Source: UBA1429 sp964482225 (GTDB lineage: Bacteria; Chloroflexota; Anaerolineae; UBA1429). From it: 64,000 bases of DNA. The position numbers were made by a program, and so were the translations under genes. The stretch is from positions 70,464-134,463 of the forward strand of contig CAYZWT010000009.1 of the NCBI GenBank assembly GCA_964482225.1, written 5' to 3'. Numbering within the stretch: the stretch's first letter is position 1; each line of letters begins with the position of its first letter. Below, piece by piece: positions 7,828 through 16,908 of the stretch. The notes beneath the pieces were generated by a model, which worked only from the letters and a program-made list of their open reading frames with translations, had not been told where the DNA came from and ran no database searches.

Positions 7828-8982
7828 ATGTTGACCCAGAGGTTTTTGTTTCGGCAGCCCTCTTTTGTAACCTATGGCTTTGGCGCGGCAGAGCTGGTGG
7901 GCGAAGAGGCTCGCAGCCTGGGGCTCACCCGCGTGCTGCTGGTGACGGACAAGGGCGTGCGCGGCGCGGGCCTGGTGGATGGCGTGCTGGGCGCGCTCCA
8001 GGCGGCGGGCGTCTCGGTCGAGATCTATGATGAGGTGGGCCCCAACCCGGAGACCGTCATGGTGGAGGAGGTCCTGGCCCGGCTGCGGGCCGTGGAGGCC
8101 CAGGGCGTGGTGGCCCTGGGCGGCGGCAGCCCGATGGATGCGGGCAAGGGCGTGGCTTTTCTGGCCACCAACGGCGGGCGCCTGCAAGATTACATCGGCC
8201 AGGCCATCCCCAAGCCGCCGTTGCCCAGCATCTGCATCCCCACTACGGCGGGCACCTCCAGCGAGGTGACCAACAACATCGTCTTTACCGATCCGGGCAC
8301 CCATTTAAAGTTCGGCCTCTCTAGCCCCAACTGCGCGGCCACCCGCGCCCTGGTGGACCCCGAGATGACCATGACCCTGCCGCCCGGCATCACCGCCGCC
8401 ACAGGGCTGGACGCCCTCACCCATGCCGCCGAGTCATACACCAGCAAGGGCGCCTATGATCTCACCAAATCATTGGCCCTGGATGCGATCCGGCTGATCG
8501 GGCGCTGGCTGCCGGTGGCCGTGGCCCAGGGCGATAGCCGAGAGGCCCGCGAGCGCATGATGATGGCCTGCCTGGAGGCAGGCATTGCGTTCAACCAGTC
8601 GCGCCTGACCATCGTGCACGCCATGTCGCACCCGGTCAGCGGGTGGTGCGGCACGCCCCATGGCGTGGCCAACGCCGTGCTGTTGCCCCATGTGATGGCC
8701 TTTAACGCACCCTATGCCGAGGCCGAGTTTGCCGAGATCGCCAGGGCGCTGGGCGTGGATACGGCCGGCATGACCCAGGCCCAGGCCGCCGAGGCTGCGG
8801 TGGAGCGGGTGCGCGAGCTGAACGTGGCGCTGGGCATCCCCGAGGGGTTGGCGCCCTGCGGCGTTACGGAGGATGCCATCGAGCCTATGGCCGACGACGC
8901 CCTCAAGAGCGGCAACGTGCGGCTGAACCCGCGCCCCGTGACCCGCGAGGATATCGTGGCGCTGTATCACGGAGCGCTGTAG
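7828..8982 (+). CDS. Iron-containing alcohol dehydrogenase
   Basis: The 384-residue enzyme belongs to the type III (Fe-dependent) alcohol dehydrogenases, which interconvert alcohols and aldehydes with NAD(P). ALGGGSPMDAGKGVAF is the coenzyme-binding GGGS motif, GLDALTHAAESY carries a metal-binding His, and the region HAMSHPVSGWCGTPHGVANA is the family signature with further His metal ligands. Length is standard. GGGAGG lies 9 bases before ATG 7828. It is divergent from the RIO kinase leader. Confidence 0.93.
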   Translation: MLTQRFLFRQPSFVTYGFGAAELVGEEARSLGLTRVLLVTDKGVRGAGLVDGVLGALQAAGVSVEIYDEVGPNPETVMVEEVLARLRAVEAQGVVALGGGSPMDAGKGVAFLATNGGRLQDYIGQAIPKPPLPSICIPTTAGTSSEVTNNIVFTDPGTHLKFGLSSPNCAATRALVDPEMTMTLPPGITAATGLDALTHAAESYTSKGAYDLTKSLALDAIRLIGRWLPVAVAQGDSREARERMMMACLEAGIAFNQSRLTIVHAMSHPVSGWCGTPHGVANAVLLPHVMAFNAPYAEAEFAEIARALGVDTAGMTQAQAAEAAVERVRELNVALGIPEGLAPCGVTEDAIEPMADDALKSGNVRLNPRPVTREDIVALYHGAL

Positions 8983-9004
8983 CGGCGCATCGAAACTGGC
9001 ACCT

Positions 9005-9035
9005 CGCGCCAGGCCGTACGTTTGGGCCTGGCGCG
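9005..9035 (+). terminator. Hairpin after the alcohol dehydrogenase
   Basis: An 11-bp perfect stem, CGCGCCAGGCC with GGCCTGGCGCG, around a 9-base loop, 22 bases after the stop. No U-run follows. Confidence 0.45.
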
Positions 9036-9070
9036 GGATTCGTCCGAGTCCATCGTTGAGGCAAGTGACA

Positions 9071-10021
9071 ATGTCAGACGAGAATGCGATACGCGACCGC
9101 TTCCGGGGCGCGTTGCTGGGACTGGCGGCGGGCGACGCCCTGGGCACCACCCTCGAGTTCACCGGTCCCGGCCCGCACCATCTGGCAGACATGATCGGCG
9201 GTGGGCCCTTTCGCCTGCGGCCGGGCGAGTGGACCGACGATACCAGCATGGCCCTGTGCTTAGCGGCTAGCCTGGTCGCATGTGGCGGGTTTGACCCCGC
9301 CGATCAGATGGAGCGCTACCTGAGCTGGGCGCACGAGGGGTACATGTCCAGCAATGGGCGCTGCTTTGATATTGGCAGCACAGTCTCGGCGGCGCTGGGC
9401 CGCTACCGGCGGACCGGCGATCCCTACGCCGGTTCGACCGATCCCAACACGGCCGGCAACGGCTCGCTGATGCGGTTGGCGCCCGTGCCGCTGGCTTACG
9501 CCCGCGATGCCCGGCGCGCCATCGCCCGGGCCGCCGATTCCTCGCGCACGACCCACGGCGCGGCCACAGCCGTGGATGCCTGCCGCTATATGGCGGGCCT
9601 GATCTGGGGCGCGCTGCACGGCGAGGGCAAGGAGACGCTGCTCTCCCCCGGCTATGCGCCCCTTCCCAGCCTGTGGCAGCAGGCGCCCCTGGCCCCCGAG
9701 ATTGAGGAGATCGCCCAGGGCTCCTTCAAGCGCAGGGAGCCCCCTGAGATCGCCGGCGAGGGCTATGTGGTCAAGAGCCTGGAGGCGGCCCTGTGGGCAT
9801 TCCACCACGGCGACGACTATCGCCAGGGGGCGCTACTGGCAGTGAACCTGGGCGAGGACGCCGATACGACGGGGGCCGTCTATGGCCAGCTTGCAGGCGC
9901 CCACTATGGCGCAGCGGGCATCCCCGCCGCCTGGCGCGCCAAGCTGGCCCTTTGTGAGGAGATCGAGGCCCTGGCCGACGCGCTGTACGAGTTGGCGATG
10001 GGGGGAGGGGCGGCCGAGTAG
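9071..10021 (+). CDS. ADP-ribosylglycohydrolase family protein
   Basis: The 316-residue protein resembles DraG/ARH enzymes that remove ADP-ribose from protein side chains or related substrates. GALLGLAAGDALG opens the domain, WTDDTSMAL gives the first metal-binding Thr-Asp-Asp, NGSLMRLAPVPL follows, and GEDADTTGAVYGQLAGA gives the second Asp-x-Asp-Thr set for the two Mg ions. I chose ATG 9071, with GAGG nine bases upstream, over TTG 9056. No ADP-ribosyltransferase partner is visible nearby. Confidence 0.9.
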   Translation: MSDENAIRDRFRGALLGLAAGDALGTTLEFTGPGPHHLADMIGGGPFRLRPGEWTDDTSMALCLAASLVACGGFDPADQMERYLSWAHEGYMSSNGRCFDIGSTVSAALGRYRRTGDPYAGSTDPNTAGNGSLMRLAPVPLAYARDARRAIARAADSSRTTHGAATAVDACRYMAGLIWGALHGEGKETLLSPGYAPLPSLWQQAPLAPEIEEIAQGSFKRREPPEIAGEGYVVKSLEAALWAFHHGDDYRQGALLAVNLGEDADTTGAVYGQLAGAHYGAAGIPAAWRAKLALCEEIEALADALYELAMGGGAAE

Positions 10022-10181
10022 GGGGCGCGCTTTCTTTCGGCCACTCCTGTGCCATTGCCCTTCCGCGCACAATGCTTTATACCCCAAAGGACTGGCGCGG
10101 TTTGAGCTTTTCCCCCAGGCGTGTTATTGTTCCTGGCATTGGCCTTGGCCGCCCGGGCGGCCCCACACAATGAGGAACCGT

Positions 10182-11405
10182 ATGACTGCTGCGATCGGCT
10201 CTCTACGTACCACCTTTGAGGCCCTGAGGAACCGCAACTACCGCTGGCTCTGGCTGGGCAGGTTGGCGACCTCGGCCACCTTTCAGATGGGCGGCGTCGC
10301 CCAGGGCTGGCTGGTCTACAAACTCACCGGCTCGGCCTTTGCCCTGGGCTGGGTGAGCGCCGGCTGGAGCATCTCCACCCTGCTCCTCTCTCCCTATGGC
10401 GGCGTCATCGCCGACCGGGTGGACAAGCGCAAGCTCATGCTCTGGAGCCGCCTGGGCATGCTGCTGAACACACTCCTGATCGCCACGCTCATCACCCTGG
10501 GTCTGATTCAGGTCTGGCATATCGCCATGACCTCGTTCTTTACCGGCATCTTTATCGCCTTTTTGATGCCCGCGCAGCAATCCATCATTTCGGAGCTGGT
10601 GGAACCCCGGGTGTTGATGAACGCCATGTCGGTGGATGCCCTGGGCATGGGCCTGATGGGCGTGTTCGCCGCCTCGGTGGCCGGGCTGGTGATCGAGGCC
10701 GTGGGGGTGCAGGGCGTCTACTTTCTCATGGGCGGCATGTATCTGATCTCCCTCTACACCATCGCCAAGCTGCCCGAGGCCCCGCCGCGCAAGGGCGAAC
10801 GCACCTCTGTTTGGGCAGACCTGCGCAGCGGCGCGCGCTATCTGACTGGCCACACAACCCTGCTGACCATCCTGGCCCTGGGCCTGGTGCGGGTCTTTTT
10901 CGTAATGCCCTACCATAGCCTGATGCCCGCCTTTGCCAAGAACGTCATGGGGTTCGACGCCAGGGGCCTGGGGCTGCTGCAATCGGCGGCGGGGGCGGGC
11001 GCCCTGGTGGCCTCGCTGATCGCCTGCCGTATGGGGGATTTCCGGAGCAAGGGCAAACTCTTGATGCGCATCAGCATCGCCCTGGGGATCTGCCTGATCG
11101 GCTATGTCACCGTGCCGTGGGCGCCCGCCGTGTTCCTGTTCCTGGCCATCGTGGGCGGCCTGAACAACATGTACATGGTGCTGAACAACACGTTGCTGCT
11201 TTCCAACACCGATGCGGCCTATCGCGGGCGCGTGCTGAGCATCTCGATGATGGAGTTCGGGCTGCATCCCCTGGGCACCATCCCTTCGGGCGCCATCGCC
11301 GACCGCGTGGGCGTGCCCGTGGTGGTGGCGGTGCAGGGCGCCATCGTCACAGCGGCCTTTGCGCTGGTGAGTGTGCTCAAGCCGGATATCAAAAAGCTAC
11401 AGTAG
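10182..11405 (+). CDS. MFS transporter, EntS/MFS_3 type
   Basis: A 407-residue carrier with about 12 membrane helices. It opens with LRNRNYRWLWLGRLATSATFQMGGVAQGWLVY-type sequence (split here across the first helix), which is typical of the MFS_3 subgroup with enterobactin exporter EntS. ADRVDKRKLML after helix 2 is the motif A loop. Start ATG 10182 has GAGG six bases upstream. Its tail IPSGAIADRVGVPVVVAVQG resembles the MFS remnant at 48388-48527. Substrate unknown. Confidence 0.88.
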   Translation: MTAAIGSLRTTFEALRNRNYRWLWLGRLATSATFQMGGVAQGWLVYKLTGSAFALGWVSAGWSISTLLLSPYGGVIADRVDKRKLMLWSRLGMLLNTLLIATLITLGLIQVWHIAMTSFFTGIFIAFLMPAQQSIISELVEPRVLMNAMSVDALGMGLMGVFAASVAGLVIEAVGVQGVYFLMGGMYLISLYTIAKLPEAPPRKGERTSVWADLRSGARYLTGHTTLLTILALGLVRVFFVMPYHSLMPAFAKNVMGFDARGLGLLQSAAGAGALVASLIACRMGDFRSKGKLLMRISIALGICLIGYVTVPWAPAVFLFLAIVGGLNNMYMVLNNTLLLSNTDAAYRGRVLSISMMEFGLHPLGTIPSGAIADRVGVPVVVAVQGAIVTAAFALVSVLKPDIKKLQ

Positions 11406-11415
11406 GGCGTTCCCC

Positions 11416-12720
11416 TCAGGAACGCTCGGCGCGCTGCGTAGCGGCCTTGGGTGCGCGCCGCCGCACGGTCTCGCGGGCCAGGATGGCGAACATGAGGCCC
11501 GCAGCCAGGAACAGCAGGGCATTCGCCCGGAATGCAGCGGCGTAGCCCAGGCTATCGCTCAGCCAGCCCATGATCAGCGGCCCCAGGGTGACCCCCACAT
11601 CGCCAAAGGTCTTGAACAACCCCATGGTCGTGCCCGATTGGCCCTCCGGCGCGATATCGGCCACATAGGCGGCGGGCGCCGGCCCCACAAAGGCGGTGCC
11701 CAGGCCCCAAAGGGCGGCGAAGGCGATAAAGGTCGTATAGTCGTAGCTCAGGGGAAAAAGCATCAGCGCGATGGCGGTGAGCATGGCCGAGGGCACGATC
11801 ACCGCCTTGCGACCAAAGCGATCGGCAAAGACACCTGCCGGCCGCACGCACACCAGGTTGATGGCAGCCATGATGGTCAGCACGACCCCGATCTGGCCGG
11901 TGCCCAAGCCCAGGCTATCCCCAAAGAGGGGCAGCACTGTGGAGCGCGACCCGGCCCGCGCCACAAAGATCACCAGCGAGACAAAGCTTACCGCCACAAA
12001 GCGGCCATCGCGCAGCAGCTTGCCAAGCAAGGCCAGGGTGGCCCGCAGGCCATCGTCATGGCGCCCGCGCCGCTGGCCGCCGTTGGCCACATGCATCGTC
12101 TCCGGCGCCATGAAATAAGCCCAGATCGTTCCGAGCAGCGCCAGCCCCGCATAGGCAAAAAAGGGCGCCCGGTAGCCCCACTGTTGGCCCACAAGCCCGC
12201 CAACGCTGGGGCCCAGGCTGGCGCCCAGCAGCAGGCTGCCCATATAGAGGCTCATAATACGCCCGCGATCCTCAGGGGTCGAGATATCCGAGAGGGCGAT
12301 CAACGCGCCGGTGGTTTGCATGGCCGAGCCAAGCCCTTGGAGAAAGCGAAATGCCAGTAAGGGCGCAAAGGTCGGGGCCAGCCCGCTGAGCAGGGCGCTC
12401 ACGGAGATCAGCCCCATGCCGCCGACGAGGAGCGGCCGGCGCCCCACCCGGTCGGCCAGGCGGCCTGCTGGCAGGTTGGAGAAGAGGCGCGCCAGTCCAA
12501 AAATGGTGATCAGGCTGCCGGCCAGCGCCGCGCTCACCCCAAACGATTGCGCATAGAGGGGCAGCACGGGCCCTACGATGCCCACGCCCAGTACAGAGAG
12601 AAAGACCTGGCCCATCAGGCTGACCAGCATGCGTTTGCGAAGGGCGGGGGCGATGGGTTGCTTCTCTTGGTCCGCGTCAAGCGCCTCTACATGGTGGGGC
12701 AGACCTGTGGCTCGCGCCAT
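11416..12720 (-). CDS. MFS transporter, DHA1-like
   Basis: This 434-residue protein has 12 predicted helices and a cytoplasmic loop PAGRLADRVGRRPLLVGG that matches the MFS motif A. The hydrophilic N-terminus of about 30 residues and the length fit drug/H+ antiporter-like carriers. AGGAG precedes ATG 12720. It lies 90 bases downstream of a second MFS gene on the same strand, so the two could be co-transcribed. The gene tail is convergent with the MFS at 10182-11405. Confidence 0.88.
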   Translation of the reverse strand: MARATGLPHHVEALDADQEKQPIAPALRKRMLVSLMGQVFLSVLGVGIVGPVLPLYAQSFGVSAALAGSLITIFGLARLFSNLPAGRLADRVGRRPLLVGGMGLISVSALLSGLAPTFAPLLAFRFLQGLGSAMQTTGALIALSDISTPEDRGRIMSLYMGSLLLGASLGPSVGGLVGQQWGYRAPFFAYAGLALLGTIWAYFMAPETMHVANGGQRRGRHDDGLRATLALLGKLLRDGRFVAVSFVSLVIFVARAGSRSTVLPLFGDSLGLGTGQIGVVLTIMAAINLVCVRPAGVFADRFGRKAVIVPSAMLTAIALMLFPLSYDYTTFIAFAALWGLGTAFVGPAPAAYVADIAPEGQSGTTMGLFKTFGDVGVTLGPLIMGWLSDSLGYAAAFRANALLFLAAGLMFAILARETVRRRAPKAATQRAERS

Positions 12721-12810
12721 GGTGTACTCCTACTCTCCTGAGGGCGGTCGCGGGCAGTCCTGTTCTTGAGGGCTCCCGCCCGCTATGCACACCCACACCC
12801 CCGATGATTC

Positions 12811-14052
12811 CTATACTGCTGCGGGAGAAGGCTCTTGCTCCTCTGCCGGCGCCGCGCTGACACGCACGAACAGGCCGACCAGCAGGGACATGATCCCAAA
12901 TATGCTTGCTGTGACCAGGAAGGCGCTGGCCATGCCCCAGCCGTTTGCCACGGCCGCGCCCACGGCCGGCCCCAATGCCCGCCCGCCCGCCTGGGCGCTA
13001 TGGGAAAAGCCATAGACGGCCCCGCGCCGCGAAACGTCGGTGGCCCGCGCCAGCAGGGCGTTGGCCGTCGGCATGATGCCCCCCATAAAGAGCCCCTGTA
13101 TGGCGCGCAGCACGATGAGCTGGTTGGGGTGGGTCACCATAGATTGCGGGACGTGCACCAGGGCGATGCCCACCACGCAGGCGAGCAGGATCTTTTTCTG
13201 GCCGATCTTGTCGGCCCAGCGCCCCAGAACGACCGCCGACAGGCTGGAGCTAAAGGCCGCTACAGACATAACCGAGCCCGCCAGGGTAGCCAGGTTCGGC
13301 ACGTCGCCGATCAGGGCCTTGATGTACAGAGAGAGAATCGGGCTCAGCACGGCGATGGCAAAGCTGTTGCCCGCCAGGGTCAGCACCAGCACCATCGTAT
13401 TGCGGTTGGCGATGGCGGCCAGGGCGCCGCCCTTGGCGCGCTTTTCCCGCTTGGCGGGCTCTGCCGCCGGCGCCGGCTTGGCGCGCCGCGTCTCTCGCAC
13501 GAAAAAGAGTGTGGTCAACACCGATGCCAGCATGAGGCCCGACGAGACAAAAAAGACGTTGCGATAGCCCAGGGCGTCGGCGGCCATGCCGCCCACCAAT
13601 GGCCCAATGGATTGGCCCACGAACTGGGCCGTCTGCATCATGCCCAGGCTGCGGCCCAGATACTTTTCAGGGGTTTCGGTGGCTACCAGGGTGATGGCCG
13701 CCACCACCGTGCCCGAGAATAGCCCCTGGATAATGCGCAGGATGATGAGATGGCTCGGGCTCTGGGCCAGGCCCATGAGCAGGGTGAACAGGCACCCGGC
13801 CGTGGTGGCGCGGATGAGCATCATGCGGCGGCCATGCTTATCGGCCAGCGAGCCCCAGATGGGCGATGCAATCATCATCGAAACGGCCGCACCGCTGTTA
13901 AAGATGGCCAGGTAGGTCGCCGCTTCAGCAGCGGTCTCGACCCCCAGATCGAGCATATAGTACGCAACGAACGGATGGAACCCGGAAAAGCCGATCATCG
14001 TGACGAGTTGCACAAAGCACAGTACGATGAGATTACGCTTCCAATGCGGCAT
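12811..14052 (-). CDS. MFS transporter, DHA1-like
   Basis: A 413-residue carrier starting at ATG 14052 (MPHWKRNLIVLCFVQLVTM). A longer frame to 14355 exists, but its extra 101 residues are low-quality sequence that crosses a promoter and a hairpin. SLADKHGRRMMLIR is the motif A loop, and ADKIGQKKILL its repeat in the second half. Twelve helices are evident. It has its own promoter with a palindrome near the start site. Substrate unknown; the family includes multidrug exporters. Confidence 0.88.
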   Translation of the reverse strand: MPHWKRNLIVLCFVQLVTMIGFSGFHPFVAYYMLDLGVETAAEAATYLAIFNSGAAVSMMIASPIWGSLADKHGRRMMLIRATTAGCLFTLLMGLAQSPSHLIILRIIQGLFSGTVVAAITLVATETPEKYLGRSLGMMQTAQFVGQSIGPLVGGMAADALGYRNVFFVSSGLMLASVLTTLFFVRETRRAKPAPAAEPAKREKRAKGGALAAIANRNTMVLVLTLAGNSFAIAVLSPILSLYIKALIGDVPNLATLAGSVMSVAAFSSSLSAVVLGRWADKIGQKKILLACVVGIALVHVPQSMVTHPNQLIVLRAIQGLFMGGIMPTANALLARATDVSRRGAVYGFSHSAQAGGRALGPAVGAAVANGWGMASAFLVTASIFGIMSLLVGLFVRVSAAPAEEQEPSPAAV

Positions 14053-14247
14053 CCTCACCCTCACCCCAGAAGAATCGGTACACTTGACAGGTCGCGTCAG
14101 CGCGGGCGCCACTTGCGCCGACGGCTCTGTCAGTGCGAGGGGGCCAAGATCGCGAGTGCGAGGGCCGTGGCGCGCCTCGCAGTGTGTTGCGGCGCAAGCC
14201 GGCTCGCCCCTCGATCTGGGCCGCGTGGCGTTCATTCGGTCGGTCAA

Positions 14248-14259
14248 GACAACGTTGTC
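14248..14259. promoter_or_regulatory. Perfect 12-bp palindrome at the MFS transcription start
   Basis: GACAACGTTGTC is its own reverse complement. It begins about 10 bases downstream of the -10 box of the MFS promoter, a position where a bound repressor would block transcription. No cognate regulator gene is adjacent. Confidence 0.4.
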
Positions 14260-14269
14260 GTACCTGCCC

Positions 14270-14298
14270 ATTGTAGCGCGCTTTGGGGGGCGCTGCAA
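14270..14298 (-). promoter_or_regulatory. Promoter of the MFS gene at 12811-14052
   Basis: TTGCAG (14298-14293), 17 bases, TACAAT (14275-14270) on the minus strand. Confidence 0.6.
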
Positions 14299-14343
14299 AC
14301 CTTGCGCTTGAGAGCAGCGGGAAGCCGTCGAGTATAGCAAAGC

Positions 14344-14375
14344 AACAGCCCTCACCGATCAAGGTGAGGGCTGTT
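14344..14375 (-). terminator. 13-bp hairpin terminator after the coiled-coil gene
   Basis: AACAGCCCTCACC and GGTGAGGGCTGTT pair perfectly around a 6-base loop. It lies about 95 bases past the coiled-coil gene and upstream of the MFS promoter, so it insulates the two units. T-runs on either side are short. Confidence 0.55.
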
Positions 14376-14467
14376 TATATGGCGCAAGCGCGCCAAACAT
14401 GCGCCGCGTAAAGGGCGCCTGCCTGGCGGCCCTCGCGGAGCGGGATCCCTGTCAGAGCTACTGCGCC

Positions 14468-14803
14468 CTAACCGCGCGAGCTCATATCGGGGACATCGCT
14501 CTGAGACGCGCTGCCACCCTCGCCCGCATACTCTTCTGCCTGCATCACTGCGATCTTGGCCTCAGTGGCTTTGATCTGCTCCTGGAGGTGAGCGATCTGC
14601 TGCACGAACGAGTCGAGCTGGGGGTGCTCAAAGCTTCCCTCTCGATACAGGCCGAGCACCACTTTGCCCATCTCGGTGCACTGGGCCTCGATCTGAGACT
14701 TGAGTCCCGAGACGACGCCCTCTTCGCGCTTGATGCGCACGGCCTTTTCCGTCTCAAAGGCCAACTTGCCAGCTTGCTGCTTCATCGAACCCCATAGCTT
14801 CAT
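14468..14803 (-). CDS. Small coiled-coil protein
   Basis: The 111-residue product starts at ATG 14803 behind AAGGAG. It is charged and helical with a probable coiled coil over residues about 10-95 (heptads through VRIKREEGVVSGLKSQIEA and IAHLQEQIKATEAKIAVMQ). There is no signal peptide or membrane segment. Function is unknown. Confidence 0.65.
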   Translation of the reverse strand: MKLWGSMKQQAGKLAFETEKAVRIKREEGVVSGLKSQIEAQCTEMGKVVLGLYREGSFEHPQLDSFVQQIAHLQEQIKATEAKIAVMQAEEYAGEGGSASQSDVPDMSSRG

Positions 14804-14931
14804 CGGATGTCTCCTTGTTGTTGTCGATCCGGTCATGATCCACTGCAACCATTATACACGAAGCCTATACGCACTTCAACGAGCCGCGCGATGCGCGATT
14901 CTTGCTGTGCAGGCACGCCCGTTGCCGACAT

Positions 14932-14960
14932 TTGACATAGGGTGAGGCCCATGTTACAAC
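14932..14960 (+). promoter_or_regulatory. Promoter of the UxaA-like operon
   Basis: A consensus TTGACA (14932-14937), 17 bases, TACAAC (14955-14960). Start would fall near 14967, 29 bases before the first gene. Confidence 0.65.
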
Positions 14961-14995
14961 AATCGGCAACTTTTCCCGCAGGGAGGATACCAGGC

Positions 14996-15274
14996 ATGGT
15001 CAATACCCTTGTCATTGACGGTCGCGATACGGTGGGCGTGGCCCTCGTGGAGCTCTCGCCCGGGGCTCTGATCACGTTCGCGGATATGAACGGCCAACGC
15101 GTGGTTACGCGGGAGCCAATCCCCTTTGGCCACAAGGTGGCGTTGGCGCCCATGCGCAGGGGCGAGCACGTGATCAAGTATGGCGCCAGCATCGGCGTGG
15201 CCCATTGCGATATCCAGCCCGGCGACCACGTGCACGTGCACAACCTCAAGAGCGTGCGGGGGGCGGCCCGATGA
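14996..15274 (+). CDS. UxaA-family dehydratase, small (SAF-domain) subunit
   Basis: This 92-residue protein is the detached N-terminal SAF domain of altronate/galactarate dehydratases (VVTREPIPFGHKVALAPM, then IKYGASIGVAHCDIQPGDHV with the metal-binding His region). ATG 14996 has GGGAGG eight bases upstream. The large subunit begins inside its last codons (ATGA overlap), so the two are translationally coupled. Together they should remove water from a sugar acid to give a 2-keto-3-deoxy acid. The specific acid is not determined. Confidence 0.88.
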   Translation: MVNTLVIDGRDTVGVALVELSPGALITFADMNGQRVVTREPIPFGHKVALAPMRRGEHVIKYGASIGVAHCDIQPGDHVHVHNLKSVRGAAR

Positions 15275-16437
15275 GCGGCGGGGAGATTCGCGCCTATCGG
15301 CGGCCCGATGGCTCGGTGGGGGTGCGCAACCTGATCGCCGTGATCCCCTCTTGCGGCTGCTCGCTACACGCTGCCGAGCGCATTGCGGCCCAGGTGGAGG
15401 GCGCCGCGCTGCTGCACTATGCCGGCGGCTGCGGCGAGACCCAGGGCGATACGGCCCTGGCCACCCGCCTGTTGGCCCAATATGGGCGGCACCCCAACGT
15501 CATCGGCAGCATCGTGGTCAGCCTGGGCTGCGAGACGCTGAACGCCCACGACCTGGCCCAGCGCATCGCCCAGGGGCACGCGCCGGTGGAACTGCTGACC
15601 ATCCAGGAGCTGGGCGGCACCGTCAAGACGGTGACGCGCGGGCTAGAGGTGGCGCGGCAGATGCGGGCTGCGGCGGAGCATCTGCGCCGCGAGCCCTGCC
15701 CCGTCGCGGCTCTGACGGTTGGCCTGGAGTGCGGCGGCTCGGACGCCACCTCGGGCTTGGCGGCCAACCCGGCTATGGGCGCCTTTTCCGATCTGATGGT
15801 GGCCCAGGGGGCGCGGGTGATCCTGCCGGAGACCAGCGAGCTGCTGGGCGCCGAGCATGTGATGACCGACCGCGCCGCCAGCCCCGAGATCGCGGCGCAA
15901 CTGCTGGAGACGGTGCGCGCCTGCGAGGCGTTTCTCAAGGCCACGGGCGAGGACTTTATGGGCAAGCAGCCCAGCCCGGGCAACGTCCGGGGCGGCATTA
16001 CCACGGTGGAGGAAAAGGCCCTGGGCGATGTGCTCAAGGGCGGGCACACCCCCTTTGTGGAGGTGCTGGCCTATGGGCAGCCGCCCAGCCGGCCGGGGCT
16101 CTCCTTTATGGATACACCCGGCAACGACCTGGCCTCGGTGACGGGGCTGGCCGCTGCGGGCTGTCAGATCGTGACGTTCACCACCGGGCGGGGCAACCCA
16201 ATGGGCAACGCCATCGCGCCGGTGGTCAAGGTGACGGGCAACGCCCACACCTGGGCGCGCATGGGCGACGACATTGATCTGAACGCCAGCACCATCATCA
16301 GCGGCGAGGAATCGGTGGAGCAGGTGGGGCGGCGCATCTATGAACTGGTGCTGCGGGTGGCCTCGGGCGAGCGCAGCATCGCCGAGATCATGGGCCACGC
16401 CGAGTTTGCCATGCTGCGCCAGGGCGTCGTGTACTGA
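15271..16437 (+). CDS. UxaA-family dehydratase, large subunit
   Basis: The 388-residue catalytic subunit of an altronate dehydratase-like enzyme. It opens GYRRPDG-like (AYRRPDGSVGVRNLIAVIPS) and has VGLECGGSDATSGLAANPAM, the family signature, then ARVILPETSELLGAEH. Cys and His residues around CGCSLHA and the ECGG motif are probable metal ligands. Start ATG 15271 overlaps the small subunit stop by 4 bases. Split UxaA pairs are common outside Proteobacteria and often act on galactonate- or altronate-like acids. Confidence 0.9.
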   Translation: MSGGEIRAYRRPDGSVGVRNLIAVIPSCGCSLHAAERIAAQVEGAALLHYAGGCGETQGDTALATRLLAQYGRHPNVIGSIVVSLGCETLNAHDLAQRIAQGHAPVELLTIQELGGTVKTVTRGLEVARQMRAAAEHLRREPCPVAALTVGLECGGSDATSGLAANPAMGAFSDLMVAQGARVILPETSELLGAEHVMTDRAASPEIAAQLLETVRACEAFLKATGEDFMGKQPSPGNVRGGITTVEEKALGDVLKGGHTPFVEVLAYGQPPSRPGLSFMDTPGNDLASVTGLAAAGCQIVTFTTGRGNPMGNAIAPVVKVTGNAHTWARMGDDIDLNASTIISGEESVEQVGRRIYELVLRVASGERSIAEIMGHAEFAMLRQGVVY

Positions 16438-16457
16438 GCCTGTTCGTCGCACACAAT

Positions 16458-16489
16458 ACACCCCCGCCGGATATGCCCGGCGGGGGTGT
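16458..16489. terminator. Bidirectional terminator hairpin
   Basis: A perfect 13-bp stem, ACACCCCCGCCGG with CCGGCGGGGGTGT, around a 6-base loop. It stands between the convergent UxaA operon and the cytidine deaminase end, and serves both. Confidence 0.75.
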
Positions 16490-16519
16490 TGTACTTGGCA
16501 GGCCGTAGCAGGCGAAGGG

Positions 16520-16906
16520 CTAGATGCGCGCGTAGGGCAGCAGCTCGCGCAGCGTCATCACCGTATCTTCCATCACCAGCACCTCTGTCTCTAGATTGTC
16601 CGGGTGCAACTGGCTGATGAACTCGCGGCAGCGCCCGCAGGGCGGGATCACCGAGCCATCCCACAACACGGCCACCATCTTCTGCACGCGGTTGGCCCCG
16701 GCGGTGACCATAGCCCCGGCGGCGGCGTGCTCGGCGCAAAAGCCCATCGAGCTGCCGGTATCTATGCAGACCCCCACGTACACCTGGCCATCATCGGCCA
16801 GCAGCGCAGCGCCCACGCCCCCCGCCTCGGCATCCTCCGAGAGGCGGCGCGGGTTGAGCACGGCCCGCGCCCGCTCAACGAGTGCCTCGAATGTGATCTC
16901 GGTCAT
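16520..16906 (-). CDS. Cytidine deaminase-like enzyme
   Basis: A 128-residue zinc deaminase with the two signature motifs: FCAEHAA (Cys ligand plus proton-shuttling Glu) and PPCGRCREF (two Cys ligands). The Cys-Ala-Glu form and small size fit tetrameric cytidine deaminases or blasticidin-S-deaminase relatives that deaminate pyrimidine nucleosides for salvage. AGGAG precedes ATG 16906. It is the last gene of the greA-lysS unit: the lysS stop at 16909-16911 is two bases downstream of this ATG, so the two are close enough for coupled translation. Confidence 0.88.
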   Translation of the reverse strand: MTEITFEALVERARAVLNPRRLSEDAEAGGVGAALLADDGQVYVGVCIDTGSSMGFCAEHAAAGAMVTAGANRVQKMVAVLWDGSVIPPCGRCREFISQLHPDNLETEVLVMEDTVMTLRELLPYARI

Positions 16907-16908
16907 GC

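Noticed and set aside
14053..14355. A 101-residue N-terminal extension of the MFS protein
   Set aside because: It crosses a good promoter, its palindrome and part of a terminator hairpin, and has no carrier-like sequence.
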